From Mucidula mucida (Eukaryota > Basidiomycota > Agaricomycetes > Agaricales > Physalacriaceae), in NCBI GenBank assembly GCA_015501055.1, contig JADNYV010000429.1, positions 1-29,481 on the forward strand: a stretch of DNA of 29,481 nt, in the 5' to 3' direction. Position 1 is the stretch's first letter; each line of letters begins with the position of its first letter. A program made the translations under genes and the position numbers. The notes below the pieces were generated by a model. It was not told the DNA's origin and ran no database searches. It saw nothing but the letters and a program-made list of their open reading frames with translations. Of this stretch, positions 9,853 through 20,755 are shown piece after piece.

Positions 9853-11470
9853 TCATCCCTCGCTAGTCGCCTCACTTTCGATCACCTCAGTGACGTGCAA
9901 AATGGTTCGCTGCATGCCATCGAACAAGCACTGAATAAACGATTCATGATTACCATTGGATGCCTAACCGAAGAATAAGCACCAGCGCAGATAGATCTAC
10001 AATTGATCAAGCCTCACATGATGTATGGCGTCGAAATAGCGTCCCCGCATGTCGAAAGGAATGGATATTGGCGGATAACCATGTCGAAGGAGTGGAATCG
10101 ATGCAATAAACCGGGTGATGCTACCATTGCCATCCTTCAAAGCTATTGGTGACCTGACCAGGAAGAAACCACCCTTAATAACTCACATTGAAGGGATGAC
10201 AAGTGGCTAGAACTAGATGAAGCCAGCTCGCGGCGGCGAAGGGGTTGACATTAACATCTTGTAGCATGTTCTAGTCATACGTCGGTCTATCGAAACTCTG
10301 AAAGTAAGTTAGGACTGACCTTCGCCCGTTCACAAATGTCGAAAACCTCGTCATCTACTAGCAACGGAGGGCAGCATAGAGCTGTACCCAGTCGCTTTGT
10401 GCCCGGAACGCAAGTTCCAACAAAGACAGACCGTCGAGTGACACTGCGCGTAAACCCGGCAGGAACGAATACGCCCCAGAAACGCGCAGTGTCCATGACA
10501 CGGCGGTGTACTTCACATATGCCTTCTGGGATAGCTTGTCCAAGTCGTTCACCAGTTCCTGCAAATAAGTGTATGTCTTCGTGCGAGTCAGGTTACAATT
10601 CGTTGCAGGAATGAGCTGAGGAAGCGCACTGCAAGGGTGTCATTCAAGATTAATTTGATCGCAGATCGGTCATGAAGTCGACTTTGGGGACGGGTGTTTA
10701 CGACACCTTCTGCAATACTCTTTTAATGAGGTCTTGGAAGCCTACATAATACCAAGTTGAAAAACGCTTCACTTGGAGAATTCTCGAACCTTACTCCGAT
10801 GCTTAATAGGAAGGCGCTTTCGATATGATTTGTTTCGATTGCCATGGAGGACAGGTAAGCATCGAACAGCTTTGATCCTTGCGGGAATAGATCATGCCAT
10901 TGGCGCTTGAGTTCCTCGCACCCCGATGGCAGAGGAACGGTAAGTGGGACTGCATGTTCCAAAGCTCTCTTCCATGGTTGGATAATGGGCGCTATAACAC
11001 AGTTGAGACACAAAGCGATGAATTTCACATAACCAACCAAGAGCCCCAAGGTCGTGGTTCACTTTCGCATCGTCTTTGAACATTTTTTCGACTTCTTGAA
11101 TATGTTCGTCTAGATCTTTGTCGTAGAGATCTAAAGCAGCTAGCTGCCGAAAAGCCTACATCATATCAACACGGAACGTCGACTCTAAATTCGTCAGATC
11201 GTGCTCACCTCTTGATCATAGGCGAGAGCGGTTCCAGGATCTGTGAACTGATATACGGCAGCAAGTCTGAGCAGGATCCAAGGATTGCCTGGGTAGGTCG
11301 TCCTCAACAGTCCCTCAAATTGACGAACTGTCGCTTCCAAAGTCGGCGCAGGATGAGCAGGAACGCTAGGATCGGGCGGGTTCTGGGGCTATATTAGGCG
11401 TAAGATGTTGTGAAAGACCTACTACACTCACATCGAGATACGGAATCGAGACATAACCTATAGGCCTCAT
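9853..11470 (-). CDS. Fic-domain protein (putative AMPylase), variant motif, two likely frame breaks
   Basis: Minus-strand exons that phase correctly: 11432 and upstream, 11388-11209, 11155-11038, 10991 to about 10803, then a central part about 10750-10320, 10270-10187, 10134-10018 and 9963-9853. The Fic motif reads HPFNDGNGSITR across the 10135-10186 intron; canonical is HPFx(D/E)GNGR..R, so the first Arg is Ser (codon 10120-10122). The upstream helix SSMAIETNHIE resembles the inhibitory (S/T)xxxE(G/N) helix of class II Fic proteins. Also present are EVHRRVMDTAR, VDDEVFDIC and FAAASWLHLVLATCH. Fic enzymes usually transfer AMP to protein hydroxyls. The middle needs an extra G at CC 10706-10707 and 10522-10523. 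ATG 11470 is the nearest in-frame start, but the frame is open and protein-like up to about 11565, so a further exon is likely. Confidence 0.8.
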
Positions 11471-11843
11471 GATGGTTAGAAGCAAGAGATGTGCCCAATC
11501 CAAATCTTGAACACTGTTCCCACGAACAATCCCCCTCCAATTATATGAAGGCTTCCAGTTCGTCTTGACAGCGCCTGCGTCGCAGCGTCGTCGAGCGACA
11601 GTATGAAGAGTGTCGTTCCTGCCACCGACAAGCTCGTTGCCAGCAAGACAAACTCACACTCACATGACTTTCACGATCACAGCGAAACAATGCAGATGGG
11701 TATTGTTGTATGTGATCATGATGCGCAACAAAAAAGGAGAGGACAAAACGCGAAAGAAAGAAGCTCAAACAGATATACAACCAAAAAGAAGAAAGAAAAC
11801 AAAACCACTCATAAATAATTTAATGTAAATCGTCGTCCCAAAA

Positions 11844-14316
11844 TCAGTCAGCATCATGATAAGCCGAACTCTCCAGCCCAGCTTTACTGACCCTCCGCAT
11901 AGGCTGCAGGGTGTTTTCGTTCACGGGGCCCGCCGGGCGTGGCGATAGCGCCCAGTCGCATCCCTGATCTCCATCTCCTGCGCCGAATCTCCATACCCAC
12001 GCTCAAGCCCACCAGCGCTCAGGCCTTCAGGCGGAAGACTCTCACGCACATGCCCACCCCGCCTACCGCCCGCCGCAACCGCATAGTTCCCCCCATGCCG
12101 CTGTCGCCATTCGCCGCCGATTCCCCTGTGGCGCTCGCCGGCTGGACACCATTTGACTTGCCGCCCAATTCCTCTCCTCAAAGGTCATCAGCTCACTGAC
12201 AAATCCGATGTTGGGTGATATCCCTTTCCGCCGTTCGAGCACGAACTGATAGGCTCGCGATAGCGTCCAATGGTTAGCGTGAATGAGGTAGGCAATTACC
12301 GCCGTCACACTTCTTGACTTGCCAGCCTTACAATGCACATATGTCGGCGCAGAATGTAATCGAGCATCATCTATTCACATCGATGAATGAAATGAAAAAT
12401 CGAAGGTGCAATAAACGCACCAAGAATCTCACAAACTTCTCGAACACCTCGCGCTATGCCATCCTCCTCCACTGTATCCCTCATCGGAATCTTGACGTAA
12501 CGCTCAAACGTCTGAGTGAGGTTAAGCTCGTCTTCGCACTCCGCGGCGATGTGAGTATTCTTCGAACCCCCAAAGACTGTAGTTCGGCTACATGATCTAA
12601 TGTCGTAAGCTCTGGACCGAGGAAGAGAAATCCTGGAAGGATAGTGCTGACGCTCCAATGGAAGGGCTCCTCAGTCGTTGGGGTCATCTGGGCGAGCCGT
12701 GGGAGGGCAGATGGTATAAACGAACTGCTCCCTGAAGGAATCGATTGTAGCGGTCGGGTATTGGTGGTGTGAAATAGGCTGAATTAACATCTGCTGGTGA
12801 TGTCGGAGAGGTGGCCCAATGGTTGGCGGAGCAGTGGTGTACTGTGTTAGAATGTGTGAGATTTAGATGAGAAGGCGACGGAGGGCCATGCAGGGATAGG
12901 GACAGTGGTGGCACCGAGAGTGTGGCTGACTTTATTGGTACAGTCCGCACTTGGAGTTTGGGAATGTTGTTGATCGCTCTGCCGATTTAGTGTCGATTCG
13001 TCGGAGATTTGGACGCTCGGGCGTCGTTGAGGAGGTGGTGGCCGTCGGAAGGTAGCCTTGACGGTGGAGCGATGGCGTCGCGTCCATGATGTTAACGAGA
13101 GTCGAATCAGGATTGGCCGTTTTTGAGATGCGTGCAGGAGCGGGCATAATGTTGGACAGCATGGGTAATGGAGAGCGGGCGGGGGGTATTTGAGTGGGTG
13201 CTGGAGGATGTAGTAGATGAAGCTGAAGTTATTTCAACTTCAAGGCTGGATTTGGGATGAAAGGGTTGGTTTGTGTCGAGCTGAAACACACCATTGCCGA
13301 CGCCGGTCCTCCCTCCGTGGCTTCATCAGTCAATCTACCAGCGTCTGACACTATCAGCGTTTCGAGATCAGGGTGGTGGCCCGCGATCCAATTCCACCAG
13401 AGAGGTAATCCGCATTTCCGAAGCTGAGCAAGGGTGCGAGGACTGGCAAAAGGGCCAAGCAGGTACTGTCATGTTATCTCGGTCCTTGGCATCCATCTCC
13501 TCATCATAGACGACGATGTCACATCCCAAGGGCCGCCGGGACGGATAAGATCGTCCCAGGAGCGCTTGCCGTCCTCTGTTGTAATGAACTGTCGGAGAGA
13601 GTCAAGCGATTGAAAGCCGCCACCGGGCTTACGACATCGTTTGAGAATGAGTGATGGAATGGCAATGGGAATGCTATGTGCAATGTGGAAGAGAGATGGG
13701 CCGGTAAAGGACGAGTATCGATGAGAAGCGGCCGTGTCGGGGATGTTAGCCGAGCAAAGAGTGATTCGGCGTCAACGGGATGGGGACTTGGTTGTTTGGG
13801 AGATGGGGAACGCGGTGAGAGACGAATCAGAGGCACTGGAAATCGTTGGCGACGATCGAGCGTCGGAAAGCGGCGTAAAGTACGAGGAGGCGGTGCTCGA
13901 CGCTGGCTCGTCAATGTGTCTTGCCGGATTGGCGGCGGCGAGAATGGCGAGCCCGCCGCTAGCCGCATTTTAGTCGACAGTGAATTATGAGAACGTATAG
14001 CCGCAGACGAAGGTTCTTTTGACACTACGTCTCAACTGCTCGAGTGCGGCGAGATCCTTGTTAAGGTCGCCGCCCTCATCATCCGACGAGGAGAGATGGG
14101 AGATGGGGGCCATAGGAGAATTGGAGGGAGATGAGTTGTCCGAGTCGAGTCTGAGCAGTTCGTCGTCGTCGTCGTCGTCGGAGAGACTGAGAACGGGGGA
14201 CTCTGTGTCGGCTTCAATCTGGATGCAGCGACGGGGCCTCGGTCGCGCGACAGAGTCAAATTGGGCGGCTTTAGGCGTTTTGGCTGGGTCATGGTGCTTG
14301 TCGAGCCTTGGGCCAT
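11844..14316 (-). CDS. rhodanese plus dual-specificity phosphatase (MAPK phosphatase type), heavily frame-shifted
   Basis: Minus-strand reading from ATG 14316 (MAQGSTSTMT). It runs through a Ser/Asp-rich linker with a poly-Asp run and a rhodanese-like domain about 13800-13400 (PTRPLLIDTRPLPAHL, later VVYDEEMD). The dual-specificity phosphatase domain is at about 12680-12190: ILPGFLFLGPELTTLDHVAE, AAECEDELNLTQTFERYVKI and the signature HCKAGKSRS (HCxxGxxRS). A 50-nt intron sits at 12371-12420. The likely tail is TLQPMRRVSKAGLESSAYH with stop 11844-11846. This layout matches fungal MAP-kinase phosphatases (Msg5/Pmp1 type). The frame changes at least seven times, far more than in the neighbours. 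It may be a pseudogene or a badly sequenced stretch, and I cannot give reliable exon borders outside the catalytic part. Confidence 0.7.
14160..14180. repeat. CGT trinucleotide repeat coding poly-Asp
   Basis: Six tandem CGT units, which read as consecutive Asp codons in the phosphatase gene's N-terminal linker on the minus strand. Slippage-prone, so length variation is likely. Confidence 0.75.
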
Positions 14317-15660
14317 GGTGGCATATATCAAAGTATTCGATCACATCCAACTCAATCACCGCGATCATGTTACACTTGGCGTCCATATCCAACATCACCA
14401 ACACCAACTGTATCACTTTCCGTTATTTCTGCATTCACTCATAGCGCTCCAACCTCGTCCTCGTCCACTCGTTGTCAAGGCACGCAAACGGTATCGCCTT
14501 TATTGGAAATATCCGCAAATATGATCTGAAACGCCAATCGCCGCAGCCATGAAGCTCTCAATACAAGTTTGGTATCTAACGGGCTACACGAACTGCTTGT
14601 ACAGCGCTCATCATTGAACTTGCCCAGTCGAGTATTGAGCAAATCCAATCAAGACATTTCAGAAAGAATGCATACATACTTCCGACGTACTCGTATACGA
14701 AGCTCTAACCTGCAGCGGCCTATCATCTACGAAACTTCTATAGGAATCCAATACTTTATTGGCTAGCGGAGCAGTTACAGGTTACAACCAATAGAACAGC
14801 ATACCAGCGTCATCCTACGTTCCCGCACGCGCGGTTCTCGAGGCAGGTTGTTAGTCAAGCTCTTGAACGCAATTCAAGTAGCTCTAATGATCAAATCCTA
14901 AACACCAAGACGTTCGGAGAACGTGTAAGCAGCCTTTCGAGCGCAGCGTTTCCAGGAGCATTTGACCACTCCAAACCGGATGGGCGCCTGGCTATGCAAG
15001 CAGTTTGGGTTGTACAACATCGAATCACATCAAGATATGCTATTTTTCGGAGCAGACGTTCATCAGGATTTATGGGCAGAGCGGTACCATGATTTGACAT
15101 CCAGATGTGGCGCTGCATCAAACGCACGAGACAGGATCCATGTTATTGAAAGCATTAGTGAAGAATGACGTACGACGGCGCATACAGAAGGACGGTGGGC
15201 ACTCCTGTATGTTCGCGCCTCGCGCTGGGTGCACAGACACTGATAAAACTGGACTATATAAGTAGATTCATAAAGCACATCCTCTTAGTAGGACGTCGTG
15301 GCCGCCTCATTTCCTATTACGCGTCTCACTTTTTCACAGACTGCTATAACAGCACTCCATATTTTTGATTATTGGTACTCTAGTCTCGAGCCCCGACTTT
15401 ACGGCGAAGGGAAGACAATCGTTCCCTGCTGTACTCTACCTATACCTGACTTGTCGTAGTCTAGAGAACTATCAAGAACTCATAAGGACGCACGGTTCGA
15501 ATCGTAAGACACTCTCTTTGTGCATTGAGAAGAGTCCTCGTACCTACATACACTTCAGGGGCTGAATGACGCATGATCGGCAGCACGGTCCGGATTCACC
15601 GGCGATTTCTTGATCACGACCACATCCTCCACAAATCCCAATACCTCCTTCTCTTCTACA
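14317..15660. other. 1.3-kb divergent intergenic region
   Basis: This separates the phosphatase gene (minus) from YAE1 (plus), so it should contain both promoters. Several short frames exist (for example around 14569-14766 and 14962-15168), but none shows a family motif or splice-consistent extension. I see no tRNA, no long repeat and no mobile-element gene. Confidence 0.5.
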
Positions 15661-16222
15661 ATGGACTCCATATGGGATGAAACTTCCTCAGTCGACGTCC
15701 ACAGCGAAAATCAGTGGACCAAAATGTCTTCAGACTTTACCAACGTACGTCCGTCTCTTCTCCCTAAAACCTTGTTCACACTTGCCCATCCCAGACAGGT
15801 TACCGCGAAGGCATCACCGCCGGCAAAGAATCTGCGCTCCAAGAAGGTTTCGACGCCGCCTTTGCCCAGATCGGCGTACTCTCGGCCACCAACTAGGCAA
15901 ACTGCGCGGAACGGCCTCTGTCCTGGTTTCTGTTCTATCACGACAAGGACCTTCCGCGTTATTGGGACGAAGCGCGGACGATATCGTCGGCTCTAGCGAA
16001 TGTCAGATTCTCAGATATTGCGCCGAGGATGTAGAGGCAGAAGAGCATGCTAGACAGCATCTCGAAATGCAAGAAGAGGAAGATGGGGTGGATCTGCCGG
16101 AAGAGGTGGATCAGAAACGCAGGATGGAGGGCCTCGAGGATATGCTCAATGGCTGTCGGCTGGGGCTATTACGAGTACTGCTGAACCTTCGCGACCGACC
16201 ATGGACGATGTGCATGCTTTGA
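15661..16222 (+). CDS. YAE1: YAE1-like Fe-S targeting adaptor, one frame break
   Basis: Exon 1 is 15661-15744, intron 15745-15794 (50 nt), exon 2 15795-16222. The protein opens MDSIWDETSSVDVHSENQ, then carries the Yae1 N-terminal domain GYREGITAGKESALQEGFD with its GxxxG-type spacing. Yae1 with Lto1 recruits Rli1/ABCE1 to the cytosolic iron-sulfur targeting complex. The first frame stops at a TAG right after VLSATN (15891-15893). The natural continuation LGKLRGTASVLVSVLS and the acidic C-terminal part lie in the next frame, so one base appears to be missing near 15876-15878. The end is TGA 16220-16222. Total length, about 170 aa, suits the family. An AATAAA lies 40 bases downstream. Confidence 0.82.
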
Positions 16223-16261
16223 AGGATTGACTGATCAAATCATGCAGGCAAACGGGCTTGA

Positions 16262-16267
16262 AATAAA
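16262..16267 (+). promoter_or_regulatory. AATAAA polyadenylation-like signal for YAE1
   Basis: Canonical hexamer 40 bases after the YAE1 stop, in the short convergent gap before the amidohydrolase gene. Confidence 0.4.
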
Positions 16268-16470
16268 TTGGAGTTGAAGAGGCAACCAATCTCATCAAGG
16301 TCGTTGTAATTTGATACAGTTGGGTCTTTGCTCACTTGACACATTCCTACAGATCATTCAGTAGGTCCGGACGCCTATGTACACGTTCATCAATGTACAC
16401 CTTGTGCTTACCTCCTTCACTTTTGCTTCTTCTGATTCTGATTCAGAGTTACCAATTGGGAACGTCTACT

Positions 16471-17876
16471 TCAGTTGGTAGACGCGATTAGGTTGTGGAA
16501 CAGCAGGTTTTCCACAATCGCCGCGGCCTGCTTTTCAGTCAATTCTTCACCTTGTACCATTTCGGATAGGACCTGCTCCATGAATCAGCAATAATCCACT
16601 ACCAAACCATGTACTTGCAGTGAACAGTCCTTGTCGCGATTGTGAAGAGCCCAGGTAATACGACTCGGGGAACCAGTGACCGTCGGCTACAAGGATGCTT
16701 TAATATCTTCAAGCTTTTGAGCGGCAAACGCACTTGACCATAAAATCTTATTTGTTGGCGCGGTCTCAAACATTTGGCGTATCACTGCTCGTTGACCGTG
16801 CCCAGAGATTGCGGGAAAAATCTATAAACTTAACAAGCGCGTTTTCGTTACACGACACGCTCACCTCGCCAAAGTCAAGAAAGACGTTTGAGTATACCAG
16901 CGTGAGATATCCGGCATCGCGTGTATATGGGTATGAGGAATGCAGAAGCACGAATGTAGTTTCAGGATTTGCGGCGATGAGAGGCTGCATGTGAGCGGGC
17001 GACGAACGAGTCAGTGTTATTGACTTGTCTCCGAGGCCAGTGTGGAATTGCACTGCCGTTCAACATTCAACACTCATTTGCCTCGACGTGAACGATTGAC
17101 CGTACCTGGCTTATTGTATCGAGCTGCAACCTTTAGACATATTCTCACGAGATAGTCGTTCAACGGCTTGTGCGCGAGACGTACAGTGCTCTTCTCCGCA
17201 AACTGGGCTGAAATGGTTGACAAGCACGCTTCGACGTCCTCGTCCAAATCTGAGAGTGAAATGTCCAATCCGCTACGGTAGCAGGCAATAGATTTGAACG
17301 CAACGACTTCCTCTCTCGACGCGTTATCGATGAGCATTTTCGTGTACTCGTCGGCAAAAGATGCGAGGGTCAGAGTGTCGCCGCGTTTCATTATGTCCAC
17401 CAAGATATCCTAAACATCCAAGATCAGAGGGCGTATGAATAAAGAATTCTGTGAACACCTGCCTCTGCGGACGTCTCAATCCTCACAACGCGCCAGACTT
17501 TACATCCAAACCGGGCATGCCACGTCCAGTCGTGCGCCATTTCTGCGACGCCGCCTAGACCGTCGTCTAGTAGGAGCCCCGCGATCTTGGTCGGGGTCAT
17601 GTACACTTCACACAGCTTCGTATATCCAGTCTCACTCCTAACGCGCTTGATGTCGTCCCAACTGGGCTCTGTGAGCCCGAGGACCTTGCCCATCTGCGTA
17701 ACAGCCTGAAAAGCCGGGACGGTAAAAGGCACGTCGTTCATCGCGTCGCCCTCGGCTTCAAATAATGCTTCAAAGGGAATAGCATCACGGTGGGATTCGA
17801 GAAGAAGACCATGGGCGTGGTTGTCGATGGCTGGAAAGGTGAATGCGGCGCGGCGCAGAGTTTGGAGACCATCCAT
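16471..17876 (-). CDS. amidohydrolase (amidohydrolase_2, FluG N-terminal type)
   Basis: Six exons: 17876-17457, 17409-17106, 17052-16865, 16821-16734, 16686-16619 and 16572-16471, giving 389 aa with consistent phases. The metal-binding start AIDNHAHGLLLES and the late ILWSTDGHWFPES are the expected TIM-barrel metal ligands; KPVQFHTGLGD lies between them. It resembles the amidohydrolase half of fungal FluG/GSI-like proteins but has no glutamine-synthetase domain. The substrate is unknown. The fifth intron is GC-AG. Intron 1 uses GTTCAC, a weak donor chosen for phase. At the end, one extra G in the GG run at 16491-16492 would give a family-like NPNRVYQLK end with stop 16466-16468, so the visible end FHNLIASTN may be a small sequence error. 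Confidence 0.82.
16573..16618 (-). other. GC-AG intron in the amidohydrolase gene
   Basis: Donor GCAAGT, acceptor GAGCAG, 46 nt. It joins LFT to VLSEMVQGEEL in phase. The nearby GT (GTACAT, two bases later in the donor) would break the frame. Confidence 0.72.
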
Positions 17877-18118
17877 GGGTGATGGGAAAGAGAGAATTAG
17901 ATCCTGATCATATGATCAGCTTGGCTCGGAGGTACGCGAACATTAGCCGAGGCTTGCCGTGCTGAAGCTGCCACTCGTCGGTATTCACACACAACATCTA
18001 CAAGAAAGAATATCTTAATAAGATCACCTCAGTGCTCAGTAAACATGATAATCAGAATACCAAATAGAGTAAATTACTATGCTAAATTATGTACATCCAG
18101 CTCGTGCATTGAGCAGTG

Positions 18119-20140
18119 CTACTTGACCGTTTCCTCGTGATGTTCATGGATACTGTCATCATCACCTTTCCCCTCAGATTGCACTGTACGCGGTGTCTCC
18201 CCAAACAACTCTCCGATTTCTTCCAGGGTCTTTCCTTTTGTTTCAACGAACAAGAAGTAGACGCTGGAAAAAAACGCTTGTCAGATTGACGTCGCTAAAA
18301 GTAGTTCGACATACCAAATGGCACCAACAATGTTTGTGCTTAAGAAGACAGCGTAGTACTTGTAGCCGATGTTGTTGAATGCCCTAGGGGAAATCTGGTT
18401 GAAAACAATGTTGACGAGAATGTTGCAGCACACGGCTACCGCAGAGCCTCGGGACCGGATAGGCTGGTTGAGGATCTCGGGCACGTAGATGTAGTGGATA
18501 GAGTTGTAGCCCAACGAGTATCTAAAACACTTTAATTAGCACACGCGCAAAAGGCGACCCAGCGGCGAACATACATGATACTAAACAGGTAAATGAACGC
18601 GATCGTGGCGCCCTGTCCCGCCTTGTTCGTCCCATTCGCGTACTGCGATGTGAGCGCCATGAGGATCGCCATATCGCAGCCCATAACGATGCCCGTGATC
18701 CACATAGTAGGCTTGCGGCCCCACTTGTCGACATACGCGAGACACACCATGTTGGCGATGGGGCCCACAAGACCGTATATGCCCGCAAGGAGGGTAACCT
18801 GCGTTCCCTCCATTTAGCACTCACGCCGACGCAGTGACACCGTAAACGCACATTATGTCCGGTAATTCCGACGCGCTTGTACAGCGTTGTCTGATCTAAT
18901 AGTCAGTCAGTTTGGGGAACACGACATGCTGGATATGGGGCGACAAACAATCTGACGGGATCGTTAGTATTGTGATACGTCAACGAGTAATGCTCTTACA
19001 GTTGATAACATTGATACCAGACAACTGCGTGAATACTTGGACGAGCACAGCGAGCATGATCCTCTTCCTGTACGGCGGGGTGCTGAACAGGGTGCCGTAA
19101 GTGCTGACCATCGTCTTGTTGTACTCCTCCATCTGATGCTTCATCTCGTTAAAGTTGGCGACCTGGTGTGTCTCAGAGTGCGTCCCGTCAGCCGCGTTGA
19201 GTTTCTTGTATACGGCGAGAGCTTCTTCCTCGCGGCCCTTCTCCAAGAACCAACGAGGCGAGAATGGGAGGAATTGAATACCAAACAGTAGAATCAGAGC
19301 TGGTAGACATTCTAGAGAAGGTATGAATCAGCACCATGATTTCAGGGAATTGAAGGACGCACGAATAGCCAGAGGGAAGCGCCATTGGAATTGGCCGGAT
19401 GCAAAGGAGCACCCATATCCGATCCACTAGAAACAAGAGTTCAATCTCGCGCCGAGCATTACGGCTCAAGGAGATGGGCATACATTGGCAGCGGCAAATC
19501 TAAAGCCGACGAACTGAGCGTGCAGCCCACTAACTAGGCCTCTTTAGATAACAGGATTAGAATCAAAGGTTGTTGAAGGTTCAACAGAGGCCTAACCCAA
19601 CGAGGAGGAGCAATCTGTGAATTGTATATAGGAATCGTCATGTCTATGTAGAAATTGAGACCAGTTGAGAAGAAGATGCATTAACTCACTCATCATTCCC
19701 ACCGCAAAACCCCCAATGATTCGTCCAGCAATGAGCATGCCGACGTGCACAGACGCCGCCTGGATGATACCAGCAATAAGCGCAATCAAAGCCGCAAGCT
19801 GGATCGTCCGTTTCCGACCCCACTTGTCCGCCAAATAACCAGAAAGGACTACACCAAAGAAGCTCCCGCCACCAAACGTCGACACCACAGCGCCCGAGAT
19901 GTCATCTTACCAAAAACGTCAGAACACGGGTAAGAGAGCAAGAAGAAAAAGAAGGAACAGACCAGTATATGGAGCAAAATAATCCGTAAAGCTCTCTTGC
20001 GAAATAGTGGTCGAGATGATACCCGAGTCGATGCCATACAGCAGCGACCCCACAGCGGCGAACAGCGCGCAGTTGAACGTGTACCACGTCAGCCGCGCCG
20101 CGCCGCATACAGCACCCTCGAGTGATCGCGTATCCTTCAT
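18119..20140 (-). CDS. MFS sugar (hexose/quinate-type) transporter
   Basis: Ten exons on minus: 20140-19963, 19905-19690, 19643 to about 19597, 19541-19484, 19426-19363, 19311-19000, 18895-18852, 18798-18575, 18521-18315 and 18263-18119; about 500 aa. Sugar-porter marks are clear: GSLLYGIDSGIISTTI in helix 1, YLADKWGRKRT after helix 2, GRIIGGFAVGM, FLPFSPRWFLEKGREEEA before the central loop, VFTQLSGINVINYQTTLYK, YVDKWGRKPT and FLFVETKGKTLEEI near the end. It is a plasma-membrane proton symporter or facilitator; the sugar cannot be told. The join between exons 3 and 4 (19541-19600) is one base out of frame. The intron at 18896-18999 is 104 nt, twice the local norm. A TATA box lies about 60 bases upstream. 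Confidence 0.87.
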
Positions 20141-20755
20141 CGCAAGTAAGAAATAGAGCTGGGAGTGTGGAGAAGATACTGGTCCCGCACACGCGTCTTT
20201 TATACCCCCACCTGATTCAATCCCATGAGCTCATCTGTTTATCTCCTTGTCAGTTACATTCCAGAGTCCTGATGTCCTGAAATGATTTGGCGATATTTCA
20301 TTTAGAGGGCGCGTGCCACTTTCGGTCGTCCGTCACCCGAGCCTCAAATGGGTGTTAGTCTCATGTTTGGCCTGGAGGTAAGTTGACAGCGCATGTTTTC
20401 CGCGCAAGCCAAAGACTGTCCAAGGTATAAGCTGAGATGGCGAAACTTCGTGAACGTTCATGAGCATTGAAATATTGAGCCCATAGACCCCGGCTGGGGT
20501 TGGCAGGGCCCCTGAAATTCGGAATTGTAAATGAACTAACCGGTTTGCGAACAAGACAATTGATTCGCCTGTCGCGTTCGTTCCTGACTGGAGCACAGAC
20601 AGAAGCCAGACGAATTTGGAGCAATATGGGAGACAGAAAATAAATATCAATATCGATACCTATCATACTCTATAAACTTGGACACACACATGCAATTGAA
20701 TCAACATACAGGCCTGTGACTTTCTCCGTGTTTGCTTCCCTGTCGTGCAAGTTGC
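20141..20755. other. upstream region of the sugar transporter
   Basis: About 600 bases between the transporter start and the cytidylyltransferase stop, both on minus. It contains the TATA box and a GTGGGG element. The frames at 20333-20666 (minus) have no family features. Confidence 0.45.
20198..20204 (-). promoter_or_regulatory. TATA box of the sugar transporter, next to a CreA/Mig1-like site
   Basis: The minus strand reads GGTGGGGGTATAAAAGACGC, with TATAAAA at 20204-20198, 58-64 bases before the transporter ATG. The adjoining GTGGGG fits the SYGGGG consensus of the glucose repressors CreA/Mig1. The TATA call is from spacing and sequence; repressor binding is inference. Confidence 0.55.

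Noticed and set aside
11541..11828. Several overlapping open frames upstream of the Fic gene, one Lys-rich
   Set aside because: Low-complexity A-rich DNA in the gap between two genes; no motif, and frames on both strands overlap.
15494..15503. GGTTCGAATC, a tRNA T-loop-like sequence
   Set aside because: No matching acceptor, D or anticodon arms are found around it.
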